A DNA stretch of 64,000 bases from Panulirus ornatus (GCF_036320965.1 NC_092225.1:80718113-80782112), one strand, 5' to 3'. Counted from the stretch's first letter, positions 1-13,296 are shown. The notes: a model not told the origin generated them from the sequence alone. Made by a program: numbers and translations.

Positions 1-42
1 TAGCAAGAGGCGCTTCGACAGAGAAGTTCGAGTGACGCGGGT

Positions 43-43
<1 letters not shown>

Positions 44-91
<48 letters not shown>

Positions 92-134
92 ACACATACA
101 TACACACACACACACACACATACATACATACACA
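44..134. repeat. (CA)n with TACA interruptions
   Basis: Dinucleotide microsatellite at the window start. Confidence 0.95.
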
Positions 135-402
135 AGGAACCGTAGAAGAATCCTGGAGGAGGGCGAAGGGCGAGAATCCAACGAAGTCAGGGAGATCATC
201 TCTACTGCAAAGGACGACTAGTTGAAGGAGCGGCGGTCGGTCAGCTGGCAGAGTTGGGTGGACCACTAGCTGGGCAGAGGTGCCAGCAAGGTCATTAAAG
301 ACCACCATGGCGGAGCCTCCCCTCACTCAGCCCCCGCCGCCCCCCCTCATACCTGCAGAAGGACCCGCCTCATGAGACAACACCACCCAGGTGAAGGCTG
401 GC

Positions 403-404
<2 letters not shown>

Positions 405-478
<74 letters not shown>
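405..478. repeat. (GA)n
   Basis: Uninterrupted GA dinucleotides; the ORFs over it encode poly-RE or poly-SL and are artefacts. Confidence 0.97.
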
Positions 479-482
<4 letters not shown>

Positions 483-1656
483 GTAAGGAAGGAAATGCGA
501 GTATCGGGAAGAACAGACGAGAAAGAATGTAAGCAGAAGAGTGAGTGCGAAGACACGAATGCGTGGAAGAGAAGAGAGACGATTGTAATGCGGAAGAGGA
601 AAGATGACGGTCGACCGAGTCTACTAAATGATGATGATCCAACCGAGGCATCACTGGCATAACCAAACAGCTGAGGCAACGCGAGATAAAAAAATGACAA
701 ATAAATGAGAGTAAAAAAAAGGTGTTAAGGCAAGGCCAGCCAGCACGTGTGGGCTGAGTGGAGTGGAGTGGCAGCAGCTGCGAGCAACACATGTAGCGTA
801 AAACTCCTGGTCTTCCTGTTATCTGGCTGGTGCACATAAAATGATAAACAAGTGAATAAGCGAGTGAATATCAGCCACTATCTCGTGACCGATTTATTCT
901 TCGGTTTACAAAACTTCTTGTCTTGGCGCAAACAGAAATTTGCCGAACTGTCATTCATGAACCGCTCGCACAAATTCCCTGTACGATTCTGATCACAGAA
1001 ACAGATTTCCTTCTCAGCTCAACAAAGGCATTCTTAGAAGTCAGACAATTATGAAAGAATCCAGTGCAGATGTTCATGCCTGTGTGCGTGTGTGTGTGTG
1101 TGTTATCCACTTCAGAAAAGAAATTTTAATGACCACTTCGGTCTCTGAAACTGTTCGTAACATGAGAAAACTTACGTCGTAAACATTTCGCAGATACCAT
1201 CACCTTGCGATAACCGAAGACGAGTTGCAAGGACAAACGGAGGGAGGGAGGGAGGCAGACGAGGAAGGACGTTGGGAAGGACAAGAGCTGGATGCTTACA
1301 GAGGACGCGGAGATGTAAAGCTTGCTGGCACAAGAGGAATGGCGTATCAGTTCTCTCCAGAGACCAGCCTTGAAAGAAAGCATAGCAACAGACCTTATGG
1401 GTCCCGCTACGCTTGTCAGTGATGGTCATGTGTCCGAACATGGACAGTCTTGGGGAACTATCGAGTTCCATCATGCTTGTCACTGCGTACTTGTAGCAAG
1501 TCCACACCTCCATCGTAACTTGATCTACACAGTATATTGGAAGCACAAAGGGCAAAATCCAGGGCCCGTGAGCTTACCCACGAACTCTTAAACGTACAAT
1601 AATTAAACTAACAACATATTCAAGAAACAAGTTAATGAAAATGTACCCCCTCCCCT

Positions 1657-1657
<1 letters not shown>
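479..1657. other. Non-coding sequence, nothing recognised
   Basis: Mixed-composition sequence with only a short GT tract at 1083-1101. Frames are short and overlap on both strands. Confidence 0.6.

Positions 1658-1719
<62 letters not shown>
1658..1719. repeat. (TACA)(TA)n
   Basis: Abuts the LINE A 3' UTR fragment at 1720. Confidence 0.95.
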
Positions 1720-1722
<3 letters not shown>

Positions 1723-1826
1723 TTCAATGGGCTGAACCGAGGCATGTGAAGCGTTTGGGGTAAACCATGGAAAGGCCTGGGGCGCGTGGTTGTGCATTAC
1801 ACATGATAGCCGGGAATGGATGATAT
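1720..1826 (+). mobile_element. LINE A 3' UTR fragment
   Basis: After a (TA)n tract, GGGCTGAACCGAGGCATGTG and GGGGTAAACCATGGAAAG match the start of the A 3' UTR. The match fades after about 1826. Confidence 0.7.
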
Positions 1827-2254
1827 ATGTGTACGCACGATAATAACGCAATGATAGAAAATGAAAACGCAATACACCTACAGACCGGAGACACCAGAAA
1901 ACGACCTCAGCGGTGAATGTCGCAATCTGGAAGTATTCGAGGTGACTGAACCATTCCCAACCCACGTACACAAGCCGGTTCACAGTTCCAACAACCAGGC
2001 AGTCGTCTATCCAAACCAACCACAACTGCCTTGATGCCCGCCTCCTCCCCGCTCGGGTTCTGCTCGTGTCGGCAGGGTCGCAGGTGATGAACAACACCTC
2101 TCCATCACAGCGAAGACGAGGATTTACTCAGCAGACCCGGTGTAGCGCGAAATTTCCGACCCGCGAAAGAGATTACGTCGGTGCGAACGCGCGTGCGAAA
2201 TGAATGCTGAACGCGTTGGATTCCTCGCTCACGGACTACGCATAGGGTCAAGAT

Positions 2255-2330
2255 ACTTTAGATTAGGTGAGGTTCCTTCATTAAGTTAGGTAAGGTTAGG
2301 CAAAATTAGACATCCAACCTAATCACGTTG
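2255..2330. repeat. Small degenerate TTAGG cluster
   Basis: TTAGATTAGGTGAGG, then AAGTTAGGTAAGGTTAGGC. Few units. Confidence 0.55.
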
Positions 2331-2861
2331 AAGATCTGACGTGTTACGGCAGGTCATTGATTTCGCAAACGTCGCAAATTTCGCTTGACACCACCCTACG
2401 CAACAACTTGGCTTTCCTCGGGTTGTTGAACGTTTACCTGCTTCACTTCTACTGGTCAGCTGAACTAACTGTTTGTCACGATAAGACGCCTACAAGACGA
2501 GTTTATTTTACTGTCCAATAAACTAGAATGTACCTGAGACTGGGAATACTGGTTACGACGATTAAAGTAATTGCGTCAGTAACCCGCGACAGATGTTTCG
2601 TATATGTCTCACTCTGCCTCACCACTTCACGTCTGCCGGAATTACAGACCAAGCCTTCACTACCTCACTCTTTCTTGAATGGGAGCAACTTATAAGTCTC
2701 GTTGAGAAATGAGGGGTAAAAAGCCCACTGCCAAGTGTCTCTGTTGTTTCATAAGAGGAGACAACAAAGACAGTGTCTTCACTAATTTGTTTTTTGACTA
2801 TGCAGGCAACGGTCGCCGGTGGGATTAGGGATAATGTATGGAAGTTCCGTGGGATGGAGTC

Positions 2862-3000
2862 CTCGAGGTGTTGTGACTTGGATATCTGTGGCGTAGCGAT
2901 TAGCGTTTCCAACCGTGCCGGCAAGGGTCGAACACATAGGTTCAAATCCTAGTTGTGGCAGTCGGTCCATAGTCAACCCAAATGATTATCCACCCGTTGG

Positions 3001-3071
<71 letters not shown>

Positions 3072-3130
3072 TAGCCTTGATTAGGGCCTCAGTTGCTCGT
3101 GCCATCTCAGCTAACGTAAAATAAAGCTAT
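2862..3130 (+). mobile_element. tRNA-derived SINE
   Basis: A tRNA-like head has an A-box-like TGGCGTAGCGATTAGCG at about 2889-2905 and a B-box GGTTCAAATCC at 2939-2949 followed by TAGTTGTGGCAG, the usual spacing for an internal RNA polymerase III promoter. Next come a body to 3002, a (TA)n tract 3003-3067, and a tail GCCATCTCAGCTAACGTAAA ending in ATAAA. It is not a functional tRNA gene, as the acceptor stem is not closed. Confidence 0.8.
3003..3067. repeat. (TA)n inside the tRNA-SINE
   Basis: Pure TA tract between SINE body and tail. Confidence 0.95.
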
Positions 3131-4917
3131 GCAAATCAAGCTTTTTCTTCACGACTGTGTCTTGATGGCAAAAGATTTCTCTTAATGTACACTAAGACTC
3201 GTTCATTTGAGACGTATACATCGCATCGTTGTCATGGCTTGATGTGTCCAAAGTGAAGCGTAAATGAATAAGTCGTGACACTACGAAAATCACGTGACTC
3301 GTACAGATATATGTAAAGATGAACGTGGATTGTTTTGCTCTGTCGAGGCTGGTGGTGTGTTCGGTAACATCTGCATACCAGGCAGTCAGAAATACGAAAT
3401 ACAAGCTTTGAGTCGTCATTACGTCTTCTAAACCAGTACCACTCTGAAATGGATCCAGTGTTGGGGCGTGACAACCGAACAGTAGCAGCAAGCCAGCCCA
3501 CATCTAGTGAAAGCGTGGACCCAGGCGAGGCACAGCAAGCTCCCGAGTCGGCGAGCAAGGTCGATGGTGTTGGTCCTGCCTGCGTCGCTCAACACACACA
3601 CACACACAGAGGGCAGCAGTGATTCCTGCTTGCCTTGATACTACATCTTTGTTTGCCGTCAGCTTAAGAGTTATAAGATCCACAGCGGCACGCGTGTGTA
3701 AACAACCATGATATGCAACGTCCCGACACAGCTCCACCTGCAGGCGTGGCCCGGGTCCCCCCTCTCTCTCGTTATCATGTGTGTGGGGCAGAATCATACA
3801 ATGTCTGATCACCTGTCGTATATAAGGACTAGACACTGTAGAGATACAAAATATATCTGTCCAGAGGCGTACATGATAAGGGCAAGTGTAACCATCCATT
3901 AACCAATAGGTGAAGGCGAATAAGGTCAGTTTGTGTCATCCAACAGGCAAACGTGACTTAGGTCAGTATGTATGTCATATAATAGGTGTATCGTCCTATT
4001 GCTGGAGGTGAAAATGTTTGTCTGTATCATTCGTCCAGACAGAAGTAGATAAGGCCAGCTTGTCTTTCTCTCGTTCTGTGGCTTCTATTTCTGGTACTTT
4101 GCTGCTCATCAGTTTCAGAATGCCTCAGACTTCTCAACTTCAGACAGATGTTTTGATGTGGTATATCTATAAGGATTCTTGGAGGAAACGTAATGTAACG
4201 AAGGGAAGACTCCCTCCCTGGCTGTGTCACCAAGGGTGGATGATATCTCTCTAACCACCTGAAGCACTTTCCTGCCATGAGCACATGCAGTGATCCATTA
4301 ACGTGAGGCTCTTCGGAAAGTACACCAGCTCACCATGATGCGTCACATCCATATGAAAGACGTGAACAGATGAAGACATTGTCGCATTTTGGTCATACTT
4401 GGCCGCAGACAGAGAGCTGTAGGTAATGTTTGGTCACAGTACCACAGGCTCGCACTGCTGTCTTGAGTGCCTCTTGAAAACTACATATTCTAACCAGAGT
4501 GGAAATAGTTCGGCGTTGTCCATGCACCTCTTCTATTAACTGGGTTCGAGTGTAATCATGTACTGACTAGTTCCAAGCCTGCAACATTAGCATACTACCT
4601 CGAAGCTGATTAGAATGTCATGTAAAGTTGGTTTAGTCTCTGTGCATCCAACCAAGTGACACAGACGGCGGGTGCACAGAATCCTAGCTTCTGTTGTCCC
4701 AGTGCCCAGCGAGAATGTCTTTGTTTATATGGGGCAATGATCACGTCTCGGGGAGTTCTGGTGATCTGTTCATGAGGATGCCAGACGCATGACTGTGGTT
4801 CTCAACGCAGTGGAAGCAGTTTGTGTACGGATTGTACTACACACCACGTCTCACAAGGCGTTCTTCAAAATACTGAAGATATTCAGGCTAGTGTGAACTC
4901 ACAGATGTTGTCTGAGT
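3131..4917. other. Non-coding sequence, nothing recognised
   Basis: A short AC tract at 3593-3608. No family, splice or repeat signal seen. Confidence 0.6.
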
Positions 4918-4979
4918 TAATAATGATAATAATAGTAATAATAATAATAATAATGATAATAAGGATAATGATAATAGTA

Positions 4980-5028
<49 letters not shown>

Positions 5029-5050
5029 GTACGATAATGATAATAATAAC

Positions 5051-5100
<50 letters not shown>

Positions 5101-5161
5101 TAATAATAATATTAATAAAAATAATAATTATAATAATGATAATGATATAATAATGATGATG

Positions 5162-5207
<46 letters not shown>

Positions 5208-5290
5208 TAATAATAATGATGATAATAATATCGATGATATTGATAATAATAGCAACAATAATAATGATGACAATAATAAAAATCCTATTA
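4918..5290. repeat. (AAT)n with ATG variants, about 370 bp
   Basis: Long trinucleotide array with scattered GAT and GTA units. Poly-Ile and poly-Leu ORFs on both strands are artefacts. Confidence 0.95.
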
Positions 5291-5579
5291 ATGATGATAA
5301 ATATTGAATTTTTAGCCATTTTTGTAATAGCTGATGGTGACTGATTTCAGAATTAATCTTAGTTTCAGGCGGATCATTATAAGTCATGTGAAGGCAGCGT
5401 GCTGTATCTTAGACCCGACTCCAGTATATCCCTGTATTTCCCTGATCTGTAATGTCCACCAAAACCTCACAGTTACCACAGGATCATGTAAATAAGGATG
5501 CGTCGTGTTGGACCCAGCTGACGAACCAGCCTAGTTTGTACAGTTAATGAAGTGAAGACCACTATTATAAGTGTCGTAG

Positions 5580-5610
5580 TCACACACACACGCACACACA
5601 CACACACACT

Positions 5611-5645
<35 letters not shown>
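5580..5645. repeat. (CA)n
   Basis: CA array directly upstream of the CR1-like remnant, marking its truncated 5' edge. Confidence 0.95.
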
Positions 5646-5647
<2 letters not shown>

Positions 5648-6715
5648 CGTAAATGACTTGCTGAAGGTAGGAACTCCTACCTGAGTATGTTTACAGATGA
5701 CGCCAAAGTTATGAGGGAGGTGAAAAGCAAGAGGATTGCATTAGCTTACAAGGGGACCTAAACAAACCTCAGAGTTGGTATGACACATGGCTGATGAAAT
5801 TCGACCCGAGCGAATGCTACGTAATGAGTATGGAGCCAAATGAAAGGAGGCCTTAATATGAATATCATCTAGTCGAATATAAGCTTCAGGGTTTTTCATG
5901 TGTTAAGGATCTGGGAATCAACATTGCCCCTAACCTGGGGTCTTATATTAGGAAAATAGTTAAGGAAACACACAATCTGCTGGCAAGTATCAGAAACAGC
6001 TTTCAGATATGTGGATACGATTATATTCGCAAAGCTATTCATGTCCTGCACAAGGCTAAAATAAGAATATGCTTCTCAGGTATCTTCACTGCACCTGGAA
6101 AAGCACAGAGGGATGATAAGAGAAGATCCAAAGGAAAGCAACAAAGATGGTGCTAGAAACGAGAGAGCCACGTCACAGGGGAAATGCTGGAGGCTTTAAA
6201 TTTACCCACCTTGCGAGAGAGAGGGAAGTGTGAGGGATGATGACCTGATCACAACCTTTTAAATTTTTCAAAACAGATCGACGACGTGCACAATGAACAG
6301 TTCCTGGAGAGATGTACGGACAGAGCAGCCGAGAACACATCATGAAATCTAGGAACAAAAACGTTTTTAAGAGGATGTAAAGAAATACTTTTGCTGTATA
6401 AGATGTAAAGAAATACTTTTGATGTATAAGATGTAAAGAAATACTTTTGCTGTATAAGACGTAAAGAAATACTTTTGCTGTATAAGACGTAAAGATATAC
6501 TTTTGCTGTATAAGATGTAAAGATATACTTTTGCTGTATAAGACGTAAAGAAATACTCTTGCTGTATAAGACGTAAAGAAACACTTTTGCTGTATAAGAT
6601 GTAAAGAAATACTTTTGCAGCATAAGACGTTAAGAAATACTTTTGCTATATAAGAGAGGTTGATGAATGGAACAGGACAGCCGGCGCGGCAGTTCATCCT
6701 CCGCTTTGAGGCCAA
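5646..6715 (+). pseudogene. CR1/Jockey-like LINE reverse transcriptase, decayed
   Basis: Reads YVNDL, then (frame +1) YLSMFTDDAKVMREVKS (the FADD catalytic box changed to FTDD), then a second frame EDCISLQGDLNKPQSWYDTW, LMKFDPSECYVMSMEPNERR, TAA at 5853, YEYHLVEYKLQGFSCVKDLG, YIRKIVKETHNLLASIRNSF, CGYDYIRKAIHVLHKAKIRI. The C-terminal conserved part EALNLPTLRERE follows and the end VDEWNR lies near 6660. Between these parts a 28-bp unit has expanded (separate entry). At least one frameshift and several stops; dead. Confidence 0.85.
6374..6653. repeat. 28-bp minisatellite inside the LINE remnant, 10 copies
   Basis: Unit GATGTAAAGAAATACTTTTG + CTGTATAA. Starts are spaced exactly 28 bp apart from 6374. 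One unit corresponds to the LINE segment DVKKYFCYI that normally precedes VDEWNR. Because 28 is not a multiple of 3, each copy changes frame; the 210-aa minus-strand ORF across it is an artefact. Confidence 0.92.
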
Positions 6716-6729
6716 CGTGTGTGTGTGTC

Positions 6730-6782
<53 letters not shown>
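6716..6782. repeat. (GT)n
   Basis: GT array at the 3' edge of the CR1-like remnant. Confidence 0.95.
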
Positions 6783-6784
<2 letters not shown>

Positions 6785-9088
6785 CACACACACCACCCGC
6801 CTCACGCCACCACATCACCCCACATCTCGCTCCGCCTCCTCCTAGCGTCATCACACAAAGCCGTGCTATGTGGCGCTGGTGGTGGAGGTAGTATACTGAA
6901 TATAACATCTTGCGAGCTGATGGCCAGGAAGTTGAGCACGTGCAATATTATACTAGCAAGGCTGTATACCTCATTGCGCTCTCGTAGTTCATCACCTCTA
7001 TCACTCAGCGACCTCTGTTGGTTAACACTGTACTGCATCGGGGAGTCCTATCTATTAAAGGTCACAAGACGAGCTGGTTTCAGATATGATGCAAAACTTC
7101 GAATAACCTTCAGTTAACGTGGCCAAGGTCAGAAGCTTCTCAAAGTGTACCTGCGGCCAATTCTGTCCCCTGGCGGTACCGTCCCACAGAACATTGTTCC
7201 AAATACAAGAGAGAAGACCAGGTGGCTGGGAACATTAACTAACGTCTAATCACTAGCATCTCACGATTCCGCAACTAGAAAGCTACACTTCACAGTCTTG
7301 CGTGGTGCAGAGGAGTGATCCATGGTTACAGTACACTTCAGAAACCTCATCATTACAAGATAAATACGTCTTCCTTGACGACGCTGAGAATCTCGCTCGG
7401 ACGCCGAAGAAGATTCCTCTCGTCTGAAGCGATGCTTTGGTTGCACAAGGTGCACAGACCACTACCCTCGCGTCTGAGGAAGCTCCAGCCTTACATGCTT
7501 TACTCAAGAGAGTCGTGTCTCAAGCAATCTGACCCAACCACTCCACCCAACCATTGAACTTGACCCTCCTTCCTGACACTGCAATGTTGGTTCTCTGTCC
7601 TTCATCTTTGGAAATTACTATTGTTTTCTGCTTCCGAGAACTTGCCTCTTGTATGCCTCCGCCACTGGGTAGACTACGCAAGACTCTTCAAGACGATGTG
7701 TCACACGACTTGCTGGTGTGGCCATCGGCGCCTCAAGGGTGAGACGTTACGACGTTAGTTTCTTTGCCTACGTCGATCTACAACGATACACTCTACGGCT
7801 TCGTGTCTTGCCTATCGTCTACTACCTGCCCCTTTTACAAGGCAAGTTTTCCCCTTCACTCAGAAACTATTAGACTATCTTCGTCCTTCTTTTCTCCAGG
7901 CTATATGTCTTTAGCTCGCTTTCATGTTTCAGTAAGGTCTGGCCTCAATGAGGACCTCTGTCTTCGATGCGAGCTAAAAAAAAAAAAGATACAGTGATTG
8001 TGATGGGATGCAGAGCAAAAGGACGCATTAGTGTGTTTTGGAAAGACTACTTATGTACGCAAGAGAACACTTCTATGCTGTGGCTTGGGCAGTCTGCAGG
8101 CAATGTGCACGCAGGACGCATTCGTGCTATGGAGGACCAACCTGTGTATGGTATGTAGGTAAAGACTGTGATACGAATGGCTTTATCTTATGACATCTTA
8201 ATTGTATGGGACGTTGTGAGATCTCACATAATGCTACCAACTCCCTTCTGTCTTTTCAGTTCGCCTCACATATTGTCGAGCTGTTGCAACACTTGCCTCC
8301 AGATGCTAGAGATGACAACATCCAGGGATACAATACAAATCAGAGGAACCGTAAGTGGTACTTGTGGAACTGACCTTGCGTGGACATGTTCTGGCCAGGA
8401 GGCTAAACTGTGTTGGCTTGTCTAACAAGGACAGAAACCAGACCCCAACACCCAGTTTCCTCTCTCTCTTTGTTACATTTAGCTGGGACGCGGGTGCGAC
8501 CGTCACACAACCCTGACAAAATCTGAGAAAGTGCTTTCACACCGTACAGCGAGAGCCACCACAGTACCACCAAAGCCGCTAAATAACAACTGTATAAGCT
8601 AACTCACAGGGACGTCGGACGGGCATTCTACCTGACTCTAACACACTAAACATTTTCTCTTGCAATGTATTCCGCAGCTCCTCTTCCACCACACTCGTTC
8701 CTCCAACACCTTACGACACGAGGACCCTCGTCGTTACGTCTGCTTGTACCACAGTGACGCAGACGTTTTGGTGACGTATTTCGCCCGGGATCCACACGTG
8801 GAAGCTGGTACTCGGTTACAACACGGAGCCACTCGTCCCAAGATCAGTGGCGACAGATATTGACGAAAATGCCATATTTGCACGTTAGATACCCTTAGTG
8901 CCTGTCGCGCGCAATGCTGCATACAACCTTGCAAAAGGGAAGAGAGGTGACGCGCGGGAGGTCTGTAAACCTACACCAGAAGTAAGTCGTTAACATCTTT
9001 AGCAATACATACAAGGAAAATAAATCGGAGGCATGGACGAAGGGCGTACACCAGATGCCACGTCCGTGTTCTTGTTGGCGACAGGTCA

Positions 9089-9130
<42 letters not shown>

Positions 9131-9353
9131 AACGAACAGAAGCCATTTCCTCGCCAGACGTAGTTAAACAAGGTACGATTAAGGCAGGTGTAGTTCTGAT
9201 TGTGCCAGGAAAGCTGTGATAAAAAAGAAGTAAAAAAAAAGAGCTAACACAAGAAGTTTCAAAATATGCTTATGAAATACGTCATCCTGTATGCCATCTT
9301 CTACTATTCGGTTCAGAGGAATCTCGTGAATACGAATCATCTTATACATAGCT
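6783..9353. other. Non-coding sequence, nothing recognised
   Basis: Apart from the CA array at 9091-9127 I see no gene or transposon. Frames stay below about 132 codons. Confidence 0.55.
9091..9127. repeat. (CA)n
   Basis: Pure CA tract. Confidence 0.95.
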
Positions 9354-9434
9354 TCATGAAGCAGTTCGAGATCTCGGAGTTCAGCTCGAGATCATGAAGC
9401 AGTTCCGGGATCTCGGAGTTCAGCTCGAGATATC
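9354..9434. repeat. Duplication of about 40 bp
   Basis: ATGAAGCAGTTC...GATCTCGGAGTTCAGCTCGAGAT occurs twice in tandem. Confidence 0.85.
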
Positions 9435-9690
9435 GGACTTTTGTGTTAAGACATTACAGACATACTTCTCTCCTCTCCTCAGCCTAATTTTCCAACAGTT
9501 GGATTTGTATGAGGATCTGAGTGTCCTAATTAGAGCATACTTTTCGTTAATATTTCCTCTGTTGGAGAAGTGAATAATTGGGGAAAATCAGTTATCACGA
9601 CAGAATGAGTATTGAAGATAATGATAATGCATGCATGTGATTCGAAAACATTCGCGTAAGATTCGATATCATTCACTAAACGCTAATGAA

Positions 9691-9896
9691 GTCCTGAAGC
9701 GGGGGTTACTGCCTGTTCCTGAAGCGGGGATTACCGCCAGCTCTTGAAGTGGATGTTACTGGCCCGCTCTTGAAGCGGGGACTACGGACTGTTCCTGAAG
9801 CAGGTGTTACCGCCTGCTCCTGAAGCGGGTTCAGTGACTGCTCCTGAAGTGCTGGTTACTGACTGTTCCCAAAGCGGGGTGACTGACCGCTCCTCT
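9691..9896. repeat. Decayed tandem repeat (TCCTGAAGCGGGGTTACTG type)
   Basis: About seven units of 27-31 bp, each with CTGAAGCGGG-like and TTAC(T/C)G(C/A)C-like parts. Confidence 0.8.
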
Positions 9897-11044
9897 TCAA
9901 ATATTTGGGTTTATTGCGTAACCATTAAAAAATGTATATATAATCCAACGTTGTCTCTGCAGAGCGTAGGCGGAATCAGTGACCAGTTGTCACAACTTTA
10001 CTCTCCTTCCAACAATCATCTTTTTGATCATATTTACCAACATACATTTGCTTCTTTTTTGGGAGATAAACGTTCCGAAACAGATTCACTTAAAACAATT
10101 CGACAACAGATACAGAAAAAAAAAAAGCACTGATAAGCGTCTCGCAAAATGAGGTGACTTGAAAGATATCCTACCGAGTGAACTGTTCTCTCCGTAGGCT
10201 TTGAGATGAATACAAAATCTAGACCCTGGGGGATCCAGTGGTAAGAATAACGAAAGACTTTGAACCTAGCTAGACTGAGGAGAAATATTGGGGCCTACGC
10301 AGCAAAACCTGTTAAGAGGCTTGCGAGAATAGAATCTTTTTTTTTCTCTCTATCTTGACTGTGCCCAGCATAAGTCAAACGTTCATAGATAATTATTCAT
10401 ACATATGATAAAAGGCATACGGTGAACTGCGACTAACAAGGGCCATTTAATGGCTAATGCACCGGATGGGTTTAACTCGCCATCAGAACTCGAAGTCGAT
10501 GAGGCAATCCCTCCCACACAACTGGACAGATGCTGTTTGGACATAATCTCTCCTCAAGGCCAAGGTGAGGTGGCTAAACCAGTTATGCCTATTCTAAGCG
10601 ATACAGGAAAGTGATTGCAAGTGTCTATAAATACCAGAGGAATTCGGTGACATCCGATTCGAACGTGGATACGATTCCTGGAGATGTGTAGATATGAACA
10701 TCGTACCCAACGAACGAAATAAGACTCATAACACAAGTTCGTCTTAGGATTTGCACTGCGTCAGAAATACTGATAAAAAAAATCTGCAAGTTCTTTTTAT
10801 ATTTTTTTTCCCCTCCCTTTTGCTTACGCCTTTGTGCCGTCATGACATGCTCAAGTGTTTGCTCGAGGTGCAACGTTGGGTTTATTTACGTATGTGGACG
10901 GACGTACCTGGCGTGGGCAGGCACGTGTACCTCATGACTGCAGCAGAACTAACAAGGACGTCTCCGTAATGGCCCTCCTGACGACTGTAGCGAGACGCTA
11001 CCTGGCCCAAGCATGTAACAATATAACGTTCACGTACGTAACCT

Positions 11045-11045
<1 letters not shown>

Positions 11046-11111
<66 letters not shown>
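11046..11111. repeat. (TC)n
   Basis: Pure TC tract. Confidence 0.97.
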
Positions 11112-11113
<2 letters not shown>

Positions 11114-11815
11114 AGAGCAGAGGCTAATATTCATCTTCACCCCGGAGTAATTGGCGGCTGAATTCAGATCAACGTGCGTTAGTCATTCATCTTCTCTTAC
11201 AGACATCTCTCATGTCGGCATATATTCCCTCTACATATATTACGTATACTACATATGGATTTCCTTCACAGCTATATTCCTGCTGGCTGATATGCCCAAG
11301 GAAGAGGTGGGATGGGGAGGAGCCTTATGCTCTAATATCCTGTCCCCATTTAGATAGGTAAACACTATGCGCTACGAGGTCTGTCCTCCAGCAGTTGATT
11401 CGTCACAGACCATCAGGGTCCCTTCGTTTTCCTTCTTTCACGTCCTCTAACAACACCTAGTATGACTGCAGCAAGACAAGAGCTCGACTGAACTCAGCCC
11501 ACACACACCACTCGAGCAAGACAGCATCCAAAGATTATGCCAGGAAAAGTCAAGGGGAGTTAACGTGACTGGAAACACTTATGGCTCGTGCCAACCCTCT
11601 CCACTCATTACATCTTCGAGAATTATCTTTGCGGTAGGCGAGCATGAGGGCGGAGTCGGGCGAGTGTTGCGCAGTAGGCATCCAGGGGGGGCTACTACGT
11701 ACCACACGCCTAACTCGCGAGTTTTCCGCAGTTGAACACACGGGGCAGAACTGATCAGATGGTGTTCTTCGCTCCTCAACCTCACGAACCTCTGTTATGC
11801 CTAGATGGATAATGG

Positions 11816-11818
<3 letters not shown>

Positions 11819-11905
<87 letters not shown>
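11819..11905. repeat. (TC)n
   Basis: Pure TC tract, longer than the one at 11046. Confidence 0.97.
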
Positions 11906-11908
<3 letters not shown>

Positions 11909-12454
11909 TTTTTCTGCTATATATGCTTGTGTAATTACCTATTTTCAATTGTTTATTTGTACTGTATACGGAGTGGGGCTTTTACATTCGCTGGGCTCCA
12001 ATCTCTTAAACATTCTCTACAGTCATGCGACTTTTTACATTTATCTATGGTGTCTACCCACGTCCTCATTCAGTTCATTCCTTTTGTCTAACAGTCTTAA
12101 ACTGTAAAATACCTCCTTACATCACTTTTAAAACGTTTCTTGCTTAATTTCATCGTATGTCCGCTGGGTCTTCTATCCCTACACCTTTCGAAGAGCTGTT
12201 CACTATGTCATCAATCTGGTCTAAAGAACTACAAGCTGTGAACAGGGCATCCCTCACTCTTCTCTTCCATGATGAGTAGATTAAAAAGCCTCGAGCCTTT
12301 CCCTGTAATTCAGCCCCTTTATATTGTCATCGACTTTGCTGCCTTCTTCAAGACGTTCTCCATTAGCTCTTTGTGCCTCTTTAGGTGGAGTGACCAGTTC
12401 TGAGAAGCACATCTTAGTTTTGGCAATATGTAGGAAGTAAACAACTTGCTGAGT

Positions 12455-12776
12455 AACAAGGAAAAGAGGGAAACAAAGGAGATGCAAGGATGAAGCAACA
12501 GATGCTTTGAAGGTTCGGAGCCTGAACATACAGGAGGGTGCGAGGTGTACAAGGGATAAGGGGAATTCGAGCAATGTGGCATATAAGTGGGCTGAACCAG
12601 AGCATATGAAGTTTTCGGAGGAAGAGTGTGTAGGGCATGATTATAGGTAGGGGGCTCTGGTGTCGGTGCATCATACGCGACAGCTAGAGTGTATATGAGC
12701 GAATGAGGTCATTACTTCGTCTATTTCTAGCGCTGCCTCACCACCGCGGGAAGTGACAAATATGAATAAAAAAAAA
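12455..12776 (+). pseudogene. Old LINE A 3' end
   Basis: Degenerate match to the A C terminus and 3' UTR: GAACATACAGGAGGGTG, then GGGCTGAACCAGAGCATATG, ACAGCTAGAGTGTATATG, and the tail module TAGCGCTGCCTCACCACCGC followed by AATAAAAAAAA. No intact reading frame. Confidence 0.7.
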
Positions 12777-13258
12777 ATCAATCCCGTTAGAATATATTTG
12801 TATATTGTTTCTCTTCGTCATCGAAAACATCAGAGTTCCATCAACGGTTCACAAGTTACGAACGGCTGTTCCACACCTACAGAGGCTTCTCTAGCTCTAC
12901 TATGGAGCACAGATGCTCCTCACATACCCAGGGTGGTTCACTTTCATCTCTCTCTCAACCAAAGTGGAAGCAAAAGCCTTCTCTACCTTATCACCTTTCC
13001 AGCCATCCCCGCTCCTCGACCATTCTGTTCTCTCCATAGCAAATATGCTTCCCAGTCTTTATTCTACGGATATTATTTCGGGCATTGTTCTCGTAAGATG
13101 TATGACTGCGAACGCTCCAACCCCGGTGAACTAGACCTGTGGCTCGCGTAGGATTACTGCTTCCCATATTCTCACTGTGGACACCAAGCGCACGAGGAGT
13201 GACCGTTATGACGCCCCCGTCCCTTCTCGTACGACGACGCTGTGAAATTTTCCTCCAC

Positions 13259-13259
13259 T

Positions 13260-13296
<37 letters not shown>

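Larger units (their letters stand above)
9897..12454. other. Non-coding sequence with TC arrays
   Basis: Between the two TC arrays and around them no gene is visible. Phrases such as TKDFEPS near 10.26 kb hint at old LINE sequence but are too weak to call. Confidence 0.5.

Noticed and set aside
2889..2960. Possible genuine tRNA gene
   Set aside because: A-box and B-box are present, but I cannot form a closed acceptor stem and the sequence continues into a SINE body and tail.
4918..5387. Poly-Ile/poly-Leu membrane-like ORFs
   Set aside because: Trinucleotide (AAT)n array read in different frames.
6173..6805. 210-codon minus-strand ORF with KVFLYVLYSKS-type repeats
   Set aside because: Antisense reading of the 28-bp minisatellite and GT array within a plus-strand LINE remnant.
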